This document shows, in pieces, positions 1 to 7,994 of a stretch of 64,000 nt of DNA. The stretch comes from Streptomyces sp. NRRL B-24484. GTDB taxonomy: Bacteria; Actinomycetota; Actinomycetes; Streptomycetales; Streptomycetaceae. The notes under the pieces are model-generated. The model ran no database searches. It was not told the origin of the DNA and saw nothing but the letters and a program-made list of their open reading frames with translations. The stretch is taken from the NCBI RefSeq assembly GCF_000717715.1, contig NZ_JOAI01000041.1:15740-79739 (forward strand). The letters are read 5' to 3'. The position numbers were made by a program, and so were the translations under genes. Every line of letters begins with the position of its first letter. Position 1 is the first letter of the stretch.

Positions 1-228
1 GGAGATGCTGCTCACTCCGCCGGCCAGGCCGGAGACCCGGTAGTTCCTGGTCGACGGGCAGCGCAGCAGCGCTGCTCAAGGTCGTGCAGGTGGTGCCCGA
101 TATGAGGTACAACCGTCTCGATCCGAGGGAGCAGAGCTCGACCCTGTCACGCCGCCGAAGCGGTGACGGTCGCTGTGTTACAGCAACTCGCTGGTGTGCA
201 AGAGGACCTGATGTTTCCTCAGGCCCCC
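1..228. other. Left edge, no gene assigned
   Basis: No convincing coding region. One plus-strand frame is open from the edge to a TAG at 41-43 and could be the last codons of a gene lying outside the window, but it is too short to judge. Confidence 0.3.
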
Positions 229-264
229 TTGCACGTTCCCTAGGGTTCCCTAGGGTTCCCTATG
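229..264 (+). promoter_or_regulatory. Promoter with triple 10-bp operator-like repeat before the GntR gene
   Basis: A TTGCAC -35-like box (229-234) is followed by three head-to-tail 10-mers at 235, 245 and 255: GTTCCCTAGG, GTTCCCTAGG and GTTCCCTATG. A TAGGGT -10-like box (251-256) lies inside the repeats, 16 bp from the -35 box. Repeats overlapping a promoter just upstream of a GntR gene suggest autoregulation by that protein. The repeats are seen directly; the regulator assignment is inferred. Confidence 0.5.
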
Positions 265-317
265 GTGTCAAGTGGTTCCGTGCGATACCGTGTGTCTGTC
301 ATCAAGGAGAGGAGGGC

Positions 318-1070
318 ATGATGCAGCGAGCCGACAACCGGCCTCCGTATGCGCGAATCGCTGCGCACTACCGCGAGAAGATCGTCTCTGGCGAGTTGCC
401 GGCCGGCGTCCTGCTGCCCAGCATCAAGACGCTGTCGAGCGAGTGGGGCGTCGCGACCGCAACTGTGGAGAAGGCGTTGCGCACCCTCCGCGAAGAGCAG
501 CTGGTGCGGGGTATCCACGGTGTGGGCACCGAGGTCGTTGGCACACCCATACCGCTCTCCTCCGGCGCGCAGCGGCACGACCGCGGCCTGAGCACCGGGT
601 CGTCATGGGGTACTGGCGAGCGCTCCGATTCCCATGAGGGCGCGGTCGTTCCAGCTCCTAGTGACGTCGCTGCGGCCATGGGGATTGGTGTCGGGGAGAA
701 GGTCATCCGCCGGTCGCGCGTCTACCGTGACGGCCATGGGGTCGTTGCGCACTCGACGTCGTGGATTCCCGCGGAGTACGCCCAGGCGGTACCGGCGCTT
801 GTGCGCAGCGAACGGATCAAGGGCGGGACGTCCCTGGGTCTGATCGCACGCTCCACCGGTCGGCATGCGGTCAGGCGTCGCGACGAGACGGCGGCCCGGA
901 TCGCGACCGCAGATGATCTGCGGCTCCTGGAGCTTCCGCCCGACACGACGGCAGCCGTTCTTGTCCTTCACTCCAAGTTCGTTGATGCACAAGGACGCCT
1001 TATCGAGTACGGCGTGGATGTCGGGGCTCCCGGTCGCACCCGCAAGGACGTCTCGGAGATCTCGTCATGA
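318..1070 (+). CDS. GntR family transcriptional regulator with UTRA-like domain
   Basis: A cytosolic DNA-binding repressor/activator of about 250 aa. Residues about 9-75 form a GntR winged helix-turn-helix (PPYARIAAHYREKIVSGELP, then LPSIKTLSSEWGVATATVEKAL and the wing). The C-terminal part, about 100-245, matches the UTRA ligand-binding fold of the HutC subfamily. The frame is open further upstream, but ATG 318 (or 321) sits 7-10 nt after AAGGAGAGG, so it is the likely start. The stop overlaps the start of the next gene (ATGA), so the two are co-translated. The 10-bp repeats 54-83 nt upstream of the start are candidate operators. GntR proteins include Kor-type regulators on Streptomyces conjugative plasmids, but the kinase partner here suggests a small-molecule-sensing operon. 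The effector is unknown. Confidence 0.88.
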   Translation: MMQRADNRPPYARIAAHYREKIVSGELPAGVLLPSIKTLSSEWGVATATVEKALRTLREEQLVRGIHGVGTEVVGTPIPLSSGAQRHDRGLSTGSSWGTGERSDSHEGAVVPAPSDVAAAMGIGVGEKVIRRSRVYRDGHGVVAHSTSWIPAEYAQAVPALVRSERIKGGTSLGLIARSTGRHAVRRRDETAARIATADDLRLLELPPDTTAAVLVLHSKFVDAQGRLIEYGVDVGAPGRTRKDVSEISS

Positions 1071-1672
1071 CGGCATGCCAACCCCTGTGCGTGCTGATGG
1101 TCGGCCTGCCGGGCTCCGGCAAGACCCGGCTTGCTCGCGCCCTGGAGGCACAGGGATATCTACGGGTTTGCCCTGATGAGGAGATGTTCCGCCGGCATGG
1201 GCGCTACGGCTTGGACTTTCCGCGCGGTTCGTACCTGGTCAGGGAGCGGCCGATCCTGGACGAGCTCGGCGTCGCGGTGGGTGCCTCGCTGCGCTCTGGC
1301 ACTTCGGTGGTGTTCGACCACGGGTTGTGGACCCCAGCGGAGCGTGAGGAATGGCGAGCGATCGCACACAGGGCCGGTGCTGTCCCGGTCCTCGTCTACC
1401 TGCCCGTCCCTCACGATGAACTGTGGCAGCGGATCCGGGTCCGCAACGATGACTGGGCTCGGGATCCTAATTCGATCTTCTTCTCCGAAGAGGACCTGCG
1501 TCGCTTCGCAGGCCGGTTCTTTCCGCCCCTGAGTGAAGAAGTTCATCTGATATACGACGGCAGGCCGGAGCGGATCATCGCCTCCCTGAACTCAGGACGT
1601 CTCGACGGCTGCCATGAGACACCTGCTGCCGAGAGTGATTCGGGCGTACCTGACTGCCAGCAGAGGGTCTAG
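1067..1672 (+). CDS. P-loop kinase-like ATP-binding protein
   Basis: A 201-aa soluble AAA_33/zeta-like P-loop protein. The Walker A motif GLPGSGKT is at residues 13-20. It is followed by a strand and a conserved-looking acidic segment (CPDEEMFRR), and by VVFDHGLWTPAEREEW, as in the small-molecule kinases of the polynucleotide-kinase/chloramphenicol-phosphotransferase-like superfamily. A basic 'lid' region (RIRVRNDDW) comes next. The ATG overlaps the GntR stop by 4 nt, giving an operon pair. Such kinases usually phosphorylate a small molecule or nucleoside; the substrate cannot be read from sequence. The C-terminal 30 residues are low in conserved motifs. Confidence 0.8.
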   Translation: MTACQPLCVLMVGLPGSGKTRLARALEAQGYLRVCPDEEMFRRHGRYGLDFPRGSYLVRERPILDELGVAVGASLRSGTSVVFDHGLWTPAEREEWRAIAHRAGAVPVLVYLPVPHDELWQRIRVRNDDWARDPNSIFFSEEDLRRFAGRFFPPLSEEVHLIYDGRPERIIASLNSGRLDGCHETPAAESDSGVPDCQQRV

Positions 1673-2282
1673 GATCAGGTGCCGTCCGTAGCCGCAGGTG
1701 AGGGGTGGAAGCCTCACTGGTGGTCATCGGGCAAAAAGTAGGGCCCCGTCGGTAGCCGCGGCGGGAATTTGTGGAAGTCCGCCGGACCGGTTACCCCGGG
1801 GCCGGGAGTCAGGGCCGGTGTAGGAGTCGGCTTCCTGACTCAATAGCTGCACACCTTTACCCAGAGGAGGTGGCGCTGTGCATCAGCGTACCTGGAGCAG
1901 TGCCTATCGGCGCAACAGCGTGCCGGGGTTGTCCACGGCACACTTGTCTGCTCGGACGCGTTTTCTTGATCACCATTCTTCCGCGTGCCTGCTGTCGTTG
2001 CGCGGCGCGCGGGTATCCCCCGTCAGCTCGATCGAGCCGGGGCGGAGATGACCTAAGCCACCGGGGGCGGCGCCTTCACCCGCTGATCCTCCTAGCCGGG
2101 AGGGTTCACGGCAGCGCCGCCCGGGTGCTCGCTGGCTTGCCGGCCGGCTGCGTACCCAGATCGTCCACCTGAGGGACCGCCCTTGCCGGGGCCTGTCGCC
2201 TCTCTTTCGGTTCTCCACGAACCACGTCAACCCCCATTGAGGGCCTTCGTGTGCCCTCATCCAAACGCATGAGGACGGGGCC
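1673..2282. other. Long intergenic segment upstream of the rep-like gene, candidate origin/leader
   Basis: About 600 bp with no confident gene except a possible short frame at 1878-2051. It contains a hairpin with arms TGAGGGC (2238-2244) and GCCCTCA (2253-2259), 23 nt before the next start. Position next to a winged-helix plus DciA-like gene pair makes it a candidate replication origin or attenuated leader. This is inference from position only; no iterons were recognised. Confidence 0.35.
1878..2051 (+). CDS. Possible small basic protein (57 aa)
   Basis: A short frame, GTG to TGA, begins 7 nt after a strong GAGGAGG ribosome-binding site (1864-1870). The product would be 57 aa, rich in Arg and Ser with no recognisable domain. 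Codon third positions are not as GC-biased as in neighbouring genes, so it may be chance or a leader peptide for the downstream rep-like gene. Confidence 0.22.
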   Translation: MHQRTWSSAYRRNSVPGLSTAHLSARTRFLDHHSSACLLSLRGARVSPVSSIEPGRR

Positions 2283-3695
2283 ATGATGCAGCACGATGCT
2301 GCCCAGATCCAGTCGGCCATGCCCGGCGGCCGCACAAACCCTCGAATTTCGGACGCATCCCCTCTCCTTCGGATCCCCGGCCAGCGGGCCGGCGCCGCAT
2401 CCGTGGGCACCGCTGCGGTGTCACGGGTGGCATGGGCTCCGGAGGAGCACCATCTGGTGTCTGGTGCCAGCGGCCGGATCGCCCTCGACGGCTACAGCTG
2501 GCGGCAGGCCGCGCACTGGGTGCACGGTGCTGGCATCTACGTGCCGACGCACGGGCCGAGGTTCGGCGAAACGACGCTGCGCCTCGTCGACGTGCTTTCG
2601 GAGTTGACCCCGTGCCGGCCATCGGTCGCGCACCTGATGCGGAGTCTGCAGTGCAGCGAGCGCACCGTGCAGTACCACCTGGAGATCCTGCGTTCGACTG
2701 GTCTGCTGGCCTGGCGCTCGGTCGGCACCCGGCTGCCGATGATGCCCGGTCAGAAGCGCGTCACTTGCCTTGTGTCAGAGTACGAGCGGCTCATCCCCCT
2801 CTCCTACGACCAGGCGCTCGGGATCCGCACCGCTGGCGAGGGTGTAGAGCGGCGGATGACCGGCATCTCGGAGGCGGGTCGAACCCTGATCGCGAAGCTC
2901 GGGAAGAAGGCCTCCTGCCGTACCCGCCGCACCGTTCGCCACACCAGTGTCCGACGGGCCGTCAGCACGCCGCGTTGCACCCCAATGGAGGTCGGTACCA
3001 CTGACTGCCTGAGCTCTCCCTCCGTGGGTGATTCAAAAGCTACGGGCACCGCCCGTGTCGAGAAGTCGATCACCAAGAGGGAGCAGGCCTCGCGGCAGGC
3101 TGGGGCGCGGCGCCGGACGGTGCTCGGACAGGTCGTCACCGCGGCGATGATGGCCGCCGGTGACCAGCTCGCGCGGGTCGCGTACCGGCGGGTGCCGTGG
3201 GTGCGTCAGGCCTCTCACGACCAGCTGCGGTGGGTCCTGAATGACGCCGCGGCTCGAGGCTGGGACGAGCAGCGCACGGTGTCCTGGCTCAGCGAGATCG
3301 CAGGTCAGTACGCGGGTGCCGGTCTGCTGTGGCGCCCGGAGCGGCCCCATGCGCTGATCGCGCACGCCCTACGCCAGGACGTCGAGCAGGACCGTCACGA
3401 CCAGCAGGTAGTGGCCGATGCCGCCGCCCGGGTCCACGACATGAGCGTACCTGCGGTGCGCGAGCGCACCGGCGAGCTGGAGTTCCTCGCCGGTCTGTTC
3501 GGCGAAGCCGCCGCCGCGTGCGCCGCACCGGTGACCGAGCAGGACCGGCAGGAGGCGCACTACCTGCCCGCCGCGGCCGCCGCCCGGATGGAAAGCGCCG
3601 GTGACCTGGCCTTCGACCTGTACGGCGCCGACATGGTCGCCCACTACACCTCCCTCGCCGCCAACCCGAACGTCCAGCTCGGCATCACCCGCTGA
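2283..3695 (+). CDS. Winged-helix plasmid replication-type protein
   Basis: A 470-aa protein. Residues about 95-165 carry a helix-turn-helix with wing (SVAHLMRSLQCSERTVQYHL, then EILRSTGLLAWRSVGTRLP), the pattern of helix-turn-helix domains in plasmid Rep proteins and replication regulators. The middle (about 200-290) is basic and low in structure; the C-terminal 180 residues are helical. ATG 2283 follows GAGGACGGGG. The next gene, 36 bp downstream, is DciA-like (a helicase loader family), so the two probably work together in initiation. No primase, helicase or rolling-circle motif is visible, so a Rep role is inferred from the wHTH and the neighbour. A pure transcription factor remains possible. 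Confidence 0.6.
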   Translation: MMQHDAAQIQSAMPGGRTNPRISDASPLLRIPGQRAGAASVGTAAVSRVAWAPEEHHLVSGASGRIALDGYSWRQAAHWVHGAGIYVPTHGPRFGETTLRLVDVLSELTPCRPSVAHLMRSLQCSERTVQYHLEILRSTGLLAWRSVGTRLPMMPGQKRVTCLVSEYERLIPLSYDQALGIRTAGEGVERRMTGISEAGRTLIAKLGKKASCRTRRTVRHTSVRRAVSTPRCTPMEVGTTDCLSSPSVGDSKATGTARVEKSITKREQASRQAGARRRTVLGQVVTAAMMAAGDQLARVAYRRVPWVRQASHDQLRWVLNDAAARGWDEQRTVSWLSEIAGQYAGAGLLWRPERPHALIAHALRQDVEQDRHDQQVVADAAARVHDMSVPAVRERTGELEFLAGLFGEAAAACAAPVTEQDRQEAHYLPAAAAARMESAGDLAFDLYGADMVAHYTSLAANPNVQLGITR

Positions 3696-3731
3696 GCAAC
3701 CCACCACGTCGTCCGAACGGAGGTCCCCCGC

Positions 3732-4583
3732 ATGACCAGCACCAACGACCCGGCGCCCGGCGGCGCCGACCTCGCCCGCACCGTGCTGCGCGCCGCCCGC
3801 CGCGCCGCTCGCCTCAACGGGAGCGCCCCGGCGAAGAAGGCCGGCCCCACCCGCCAGCAGATCGCCCGCGCCGGCCGGGACGCCCGCGAGCCCTCCGCCC
3901 TGGCCGGAGTCCTCCCCGCGATGGCCTCCGCCCACGGCTGGGCGCTCGGCACCGCCCAGGGCACCATGCGCGACAACTGGACCCAGCTCGTCGGCCCCCA
4001 GGCCGCCCAGCACTGGTTCCCGGCCGGGTTCAACGCTGACACCCGCACCCTGCGTGTCACCTGCGACTCCCCGGCCTGGGCCACCAAGCTCCGCCTGGAA
4101 CAGCGCCAGATCCTCGATCGCCTCAACCAGGCGCGCCCGGACACCGTCCGCGCCCTGGAGATCCGCGTCGGCCCGGCCTCCGCACCGGGGCCCGACACCA
4201 ACCCGGCCGTACCGTCCCGGCGGCAGAGCGACCAAGCCGCCATGCCGCCGCTCGCCGACAGCGCCGCCTACCAGCAGCTTCGCCAGCAGATGCGCGACCA
4301 GGCCATCGCCCGCCAGGTCGCACTCGACCAGGCCGCCGCCCACACTGCCGCCGATCGCGACCAGTGGTTCCGCGGGCACCGAGGCTGGCTGCGCGAGCCC
4401 GAAGGAGCCCGGCCCACCGCCGCCCCCCAGGAAACCCGGCGCCCGGAGACCGCCGCCCGTACCCATGCCCGTGAGCAGCTCGCCCGCCACCACGCTGCCC
4501 TCGCAGCCGCCCGGGCGCAGCGGGCCGGTGCCGTTCCGCTGCGCCCGGCCCGGAAGCAGGCGCCCGTCACCGGCGCCGCATGA
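3732..4583 (+). CDS. DciA-like DUF721 protein
   Basis: A 283-aa cytosolic protein. Residues about 80-155 match the DUF721/DciA core: DNWTQLVGPQAAQHWFPAGF, a strand TLRVTCDSPAWATKLRLEQ, and ILDRLNQARPDTVRALEIRVG. DciA proteins bind DNA and load or support the DnaB replicative helicase in bacteria that lack DnaC. The N-terminus is Ala/Arg-rich; the C-terminus after about 160 is a long, charged, probably helical extension not found in minimal DciA. The start follows GGAGG. It lies directly after the winged-helix gene, consistent with a plasmid replication pair. Family assignment is good; the helicase-loading role on this replicon is inferred. Confidence 0.75.
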   Translation: MTSTNDPAPGGADLARTVLRAARRAARLNGSAPAKKAGPTRQQIARAGRDAREPSALAGVLPAMASAHGWALGTAQGTMRDNWTQLVGPQAAQHWFPAGFNADTRTLRVTCDSPAWATKLRLEQRQILDRLNQARPDTVRALEIRVGPASAPGPDTNPAVPSRRQSDQAAMPPLADSAAYQQLRQQMRDQAIARQVALDQAAAHTAADRDQWFRGHRGWLREPEGARPTAAPQETRRPETAARTHAREQLARHHAALAAARAQRAGAVPLRPARKQAPVTGAA

Positions 4584-4700
4584 CCCCAGCGTCTGGCCGG
4601 GATTCCTGGTCAGTCCGCCGAATCGAATCCGTGAGCCGGTACCGCCCGATCTCCCCGCCGGGGACAATGAGGGCAGGCACCGGAGGAGGTGAAGGGAATC

Positions 4701-5261
4701 GTGAGCGTTGCAGTCACCGAGCACAGCGGGCCCTGGACCGTCGACGACGTCCTGGCCCTGCCCGAGGACACCCGCCACCGCATCGAGCTCGTCGGAGGAG
4801 CGCTGCTGATGAGCCCGAATCCCGGCGTCCCCCACCAGCGCGCTAGCTCCCGACTGTGGGCACTTCTGGACGCCGCGCTCGCTGCCAGCCACGCCCCGTA
4901 CGAGGTGCTGGAAGCCGTCAACGTGGTCGTCCCCGACGGGCTGCTGATCCCCGACCTTGTGGTCGTCGATGCAGCTGCAGCCGCCGAGGCAAGCACCACC
5001 CTGAGTGCGCACGACGTCCTGGTCGCCATCGAGATCGCCTCGCCCTCGACCCGCGTCACCGACCGGAAGATGAAGCCGTCGCTGTATGCCGCGGCCGGCA
5101 TCCCGCACTACTGGCGCCTCGAACTCGAACCCGGCCCCCGCCTGTACCTCGGCCACCTCGAACGCGGCACCTATGTCGACCGCCTCGTCCAGGCCGGCGA
5201 GACCACCGCACTCACCGACCCGTTCTCCCTCGACCTCGACCCAGCAGCGCTCCGCCGGTAG
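4701..5261 (+). CDS. Uma2 family putative endonuclease
   Basis: A 186-aa protein of the Uma2 (DUF820) PD-(D/E)XK nuclease-like family, very common in Streptomyces and cyanobacteria. Visible family signatures are PEDTRHRIELVGGALLMSPNPGVPHQ, then LIPDLVVVDAAA with the catalytic-type Asp, VLVAIEIASPSTRVTDRKMK (E-I-x-S-P-S-T) and YAAAGIPHYWRLEL. GTG 4701 is preferred over an in-frame GTG at 4689 because the GGAGGAGG ribosome site (4683-4690) is correctly spaced only for 4701. The biological role of the family is not established; defence or mobile-element functions have been suggested. Stands alone with its own leader. Confidence 0.85.
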   Translation: MSVAVTEHSGPWTVDDVLALPEDTRHRIELVGGALLMSPNPGVPHQRASSRLWALLDAALAASHAPYEVLEAVNVVVPDGLLIPDLVVVDAAAAAEASTTLSAHDVLVAIEIASPSTRVTDRKMKPSLYAAAGIPHYWRLELEPGPRLYLGHLERGTYVDRLVQAGETTALTDPFSLDLDPAALRR

Positions 5262-5365
5262 CGGTGCGAGCACGGGACGGCCGGACCCCTCACGGATCCG
5301 ACCGTCGGCGTATCGGAAAGTCGTGCCGGTGCCCTACTGTGTCGGCACCCGCCCGAGGAGGTTCC

Positions 5366-5557
5366 ATGGCCAGGCCGGTCATCGCTTCGATCTTGTTCGA
5401 TGCCAGCTGGGGCGACTCGGTCCCGGAACAGACACCTGCTCTTCAGCGCGAGCCGGTCGTCGACTGGCGCCTGCTGCGGCAGTTCCTCGACGACAACGGC
5501 TACACCGAGGTGCGCATCAACACCCGTCGGGACGGCAGCATCAACCTCAGCAGCTGA
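5366..5557 (+). CDS. Small hypothetical protein (63 aa)
   Basis: A 63-aa frame starting ATG after GAGGAGG (8 nt). The sequence ends in DWRLLRQFLDDNGYTEVRINTRRDGSINLSS, a compact alpha/beta-looking end without a known domain. Codon use fits the neighbours. The last 11 nt overlap the end of the convergent gene at 5547. No function is assigned. Confidence 0.6.
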   Translation: MARPVIASILFDASWGDSVPEQTPALQREPVVDWRLLRQFLDDNGYTEVRINTRRDGSINLSS

Positions 5558-6200
5558 GGCTCCCCGCGAAGGCGTCCAGACCACTCCCCTGGTGCGGTGC
5601 CTCTGACCCGACGCTGCGCCTGGCGAGTGTGCCTTCACCTGCGTCCTTCACTCTCCGGGCGTGTGACCCGGTCTTGCCCCCGCTGGCGCTACGGCACTGT
5701 GAGCCGGCCGGTTGCCCGCACTGGCTGCACCCGAACGACTCCCACACCCGTCGCCGCTCGGCCGCCTCCGCCTGCAGCCGCTGCCGCAGTCGGTCATAGA
5801 TCGCCTCCCGGTCCTTTCGCCACTGCTCAAGGTGCCGGGGGCAATACCGAGGGGTGCTCTTGTCCGTTGCCGGTGCTCGGAGGATCTCCATGCACAACAC
5901 GAACTTCCTCGCGCAGGCGGAACCATTCGTCGCCTGGTACTCGGCCTTCTCGCACCGCGGCAGGCCCAACGTCCGCAGCCAAGCAGCCAGTTCCTCATCG
6001 TCGTCGTACGCCACAGCAACATCCGCGAGGGCATTGAGCAGCCCATCGGTGGCCCGGACGTGCCAGCCGGACGCAGTGTCCCCGTTGATGTCGTCGGGCC
6101 CAGGTCTCAACGTCAAGCACTGATCCAAAAGCGCCTGCACGGACTCCAGCTTCGACAGCTTCTCTGACCGGACCACCTGCTGCTGCGGCTTCTTCGGCAT
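5547..6200 (-). CDS. Phage-type zinc-finger domain protein
   Basis: A 217-aa protein with two cysteine clusters. The central one is LPRCEKAEYQATNGSACARKFVLCMEI...YCPRHLEQW. The second, CSQCGQPAGSQCRSASGGKTGSHARRVK, fits the short DNA-binding zinc finger found in actinophage and Streptomyces proteins (C-x2-C-x5-6-C-x8-9-H-x2-R). The N-terminal half is predicted helical with acidic patches. Reads toward and slightly overlaps the small gene ending at 5557; a short hairpin CCTCAG-cag-CTGAGG at 5545-5559 covers both stops. Likely nucleic-acid binding; role unknown. Confidence 0.65.
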   Translation of the reverse strand: MPKKPQQQVVRSEKLSKLESVQALLDQCLTLRPGPDDINGDTASGWHVRATDGLLNALADVAVAYDDDEELAAWLRTLGLPRCEKAEYQATNGSACARKFVLCMEILRAPATDKSTPRYCPRHLEQWRKDREAIYDRLRQRLQAEAAERRRVWESFGCSQCGQPAGSQCRSASGGKTGSHARRVKDAGEGTLARRSVGSEAPHQGSGLDAFAGSLSC

Positions 6201-6640
6201 GCCCGAGACCGTACTGCTGCCGTCGTCGGCAGCAATGACGCGCCACGCTGCGCACCTGGTGCAGATTCACCAGATCACGTGACGGCGCCAGCCATGTCTC
6301 CAAGGGCAACTGACCAGCCAGGGCCCCTAGGCCCTGGCGGTGCGCTGTCGGCGCGGAGCGTCGATGGCGCAGGTCAGGCGGCAGCATGGCGGGTCCAGCG
6401 CCGCCTGGGCGCTGGCCACGGGTGCGGGGGCGGAGCACGCCGCGCCCAGCACGCCGTCCAGCTGGCCTGCGCAACGGTCGTTCAGCTGCAGCCCGTACTC
6501 GCCGACTCCGGGGAGCTGCAGGTTGTCTGCCGGCCTGCCTGAGCGGGGTGCAGTGACAGTGACCCGGCACACGGGCTTCTTTGAAGAAGGCGAACCGCGT
6601 CTGACCTGGGCAAACGCTGATTTTGTATCAGCTCTAGGGC

Positions 6641-6675
6641 GAATACATCTCTCCGTCGGAGAGCCAGATGTATTC
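6641..6675. repeat. Inverted repeat GAATACATCT...AGATGTATTC
   Basis: Two perfect 10-nt arms (6641-6650 and 6666-6675) separated by 15 nt that themselves contain CTCC-gtc-GGAG. The arms are AT-rich for this replicon. It lies about 150 bp upstream of the wHTH pair and could be an operator or an extrudable origin element. Confidence 0.6.
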
Positions 6676-6768
6676 CGCCTGTACCGCGATGCATCTGTGG
6701 TCTGTGCCGCCTACCCGGTGCGGTGCGACTCGCCGGTGGACGGTCAACGGTGAAGATGCATCACGGAA

Positions 6769-6787
6769 CATATGCGCCCTGATATGT
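6769..6787. promoter_or_regulatory. ATATGCG-type site upstream of the wHTH pair
   Basis: CATATGCGCCCTGATATG, an imperfect inverted repeat 41 nt before the start codon at 6828. The core ATATGCG recurs at 7856-7862 and, as a perfect palindrome, at 7939-7954, so both ends of the two-gene operon carry the motif. Confidence 0.45.
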
Positions 6788-6827
6788 TTGCGGCTCGATC
6801 TACCGTGTGCTTGAGAAGGGAGGGCCG

Positions 6828-7364
6828 ATGGCGAAGAAGCCATCGGGGCGCGCCAGGGCAGATGAGGCCCTCGCGCAGGGCCTGGCCGACCTGATCGGCA
6901 GCGGCCTCGAACAGCTGCGGGCTCAGAACCCCGGCATCGGCTTCACCCTGATCGCCGACGCCGCGAAGCCCAACAAGAGCGCGAACACCCACGGCGGATC
7001 CTGGGTCGCCACGGACCGCGAGCTCCTCGCGAACATCTGGCGGTTCGAGTTCACCCCTCGCGAGCGCGCGGTGCTCGACATCATGACCGCGGAGATCAAC
7101 GAGGACGGCCAGTGGCACGGTAAGCAGTCAGAGCTCGCCAACCGGCTCGGCTGCTCCCAGGGATCGGTGTCGAAGGCGATCAGTAAGCTGGAGTCGACGA
7201 ACTTCGCTTGGAAGCTGATCCGGTGCCTCTACCAGGTCAACCCCGACTGGGCGTTCGGATGGGGAAGCGAAGCCCACATCCGGTCGATCCAGCGGATCGG
7301 GCAGGCCGTCATGGACATGAAGCGGATCAAGATCCCGTACGACAGCACGAGGAAGGCGGCATGA
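6828..7364 (+). CDS. RepL-like winged-helix protein 1
   Basis: A 178-aa cytosolic protein. Residues about 70-135 form a winged helix (FEFTPRERAVLDIMTAEI, then SELANRLGCSQGSVSKAISKLESTNF) followed by LIRCLYQVNPDWAFGWGSE. That tail resembles the Y-x-(V/I)NP-x-(Y/W)-x-FG wing of RepL-type plasmid replication/maintenance proteins and MarR-like regulators. ATG 6828 follows AAGGGAGGG. The stop overlaps the next start (ATGA). The second gene is a shorter relative, so the pair may form a heterodimer. A replication, copy-control or regulatory role is inferred. Confidence 0.6.
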   Translation: MAKKPSGRARADEALAQGLADLIGSGLEQLRAQNPGIGFTLIADAAKPNKSANTHGGSWVATDRELLANIWRFEFTPRERAVLDIMTAEINEDGQWHGKQSELANRLGCSQGSVSKAISKLESTNFAWKLIRCLYQVNPDWAFGWGSEAHIRSIQRIGQAVMDMKRIKIPYDSTRKAA

Positions 7365-7837
7365 TGACAGCGTCACCGGCCGATACCCCGAGCGTGGCGT
7401 CTTGGTACAACTCCTTGGTCTTCGAGTACCTCCCGAATGCCGGGCTCACCCAGACCGAGCGAGACGTCCTCGACATCCTGCTTGCCCGCCAGGCCCCTGG
7501 CGGCGTCGTCGAGATCACCCAGGCCGACCTCTCCAAGAGGCTCGGTGTCCTCCAGCCGAACATCAGCAAGGCCCTTGGACGCCTGCAGGAACTCGGCATC
7601 ATCGACCCGCCGGAGATCCGCCGCCGCGGGCGCATCCTCCTGCACCGGGCCCTTGCAGCATACGAAGGCCCGCTTCAGGCGATGAACGCCATGAACGACG
7701 AGTCGCGCCCGGACTGGCCACTGAACATCCCCACGAACCCGATCCGGCCGGCCCGTGCGGCATCGCCTGCAGCAGCGAAGCAGAAGGCGGAGCCGCGCAA
7801 GGCCAAGGCCAGCCGTGCCAGGCTGCGGCTCGTGTGA
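7361..7837 (+). CDS. RepL/MarR-like winged-helix protein 2
   Basis: A 158-aa protein related to the gene before it. Residues about 25-85 carry the same fold: NAGLTQTERDVLDILLAR (compare FTPRERAVLDIM) and QADLSKRLGVLQPNISKALGRLQELGII, then a short wing. The C-terminus is Ala/Lys/Arg-rich (KQKAEPRKAKASRARLRLV), typical of nonspecific DNA-binding tails. Start ATG 7361 (or 7364) overlaps the upstream stop, with GAGGAAGG before it. Translational coupling and shared ancestry argue for a functional pair. The binding target may be the ATATGCG sites on both sides of the operon (inference). Confidence 0.6.
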   Translation: MMTASPADTPSVASWYNSLVFEYLPNAGLTQTERDVLDILLARQAPGGVVEITQADLSKRLGVLQPNISKALGRLQELGIIDPPEIRRRGRILLHRALAAYEGPLQAMNAMNDESRPDWPLNIPTNPIRPARAASPAAAKQKAEPRKAKASRARLRLV

Positions 7838-7938
7838 TCGCGGGCATTGCCGACAATATGCGACCGGCTATGTAGCTGGGCGCGCGGGCCATCTACCTGC
7901 ACAAACGCATACGCCTCCCGATCCGAGTATTACGGGGG

Positions 7939-7954
7939 ATATGCGAGCGCATAT
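7939..7954. promoter_or_regulatory. Perfect palindrome ATATGCG-AG-CGCATAT
   Basis: Seven-nt arms with a 2-nt centre, immediately before the terminator. It shares its core with sites at 6769 and 7856. The spacing of arms fits a dimeric winged-helix protein. Confidence 0.5.
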
Positions 7955-7956
7955 GT

Positions 7957-7994
7957 ATCTCCCCGGGTCGGCACGGCTGCCGACTCGGGGAGAT
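7957..7994 (+). terminator. Stem-loop terminator after the wHTH pair
   Basis: A 17-bp stem (ATCTCCCCGGGTCGGCA pairing with TGCCGACTCGGGGAGAT, one G-T pair) with loop CGGC, followed by TTCGTT. Strong candidate rho-independent-type terminator for the two-gene operon. Confidence 0.7.

Larger units (their letters stand above)
6201..6827. other. Regulatory/intergenic segment before the wHTH pair
   Basis: About 630 bp between divergent genes. No gene was recognised. It holds an inverted repeat at 6641-6675 and a CATATGCG site near 6769, described separately. The segment around 6580-6690 is clearly richer in A+T than its surroundings, as for a promoter or an origin. Confidence 0.45.

Noticed and set aside
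1771..2172. 133-aa plus-strand frame upstream of the rep-like gene
   Set aside because: Poor codon bias, rich in Cys/Arg/Gly, no start signal; treated as intergenic with only a weak short frame kept.
3369..5273. Minus-strand 634-aa open frame opposite the wHTH, DciA and Uma2 genes
   Set aside because: Antisense shadow: spans three real plus-strand genes, Gly-rich, no conserved motif.
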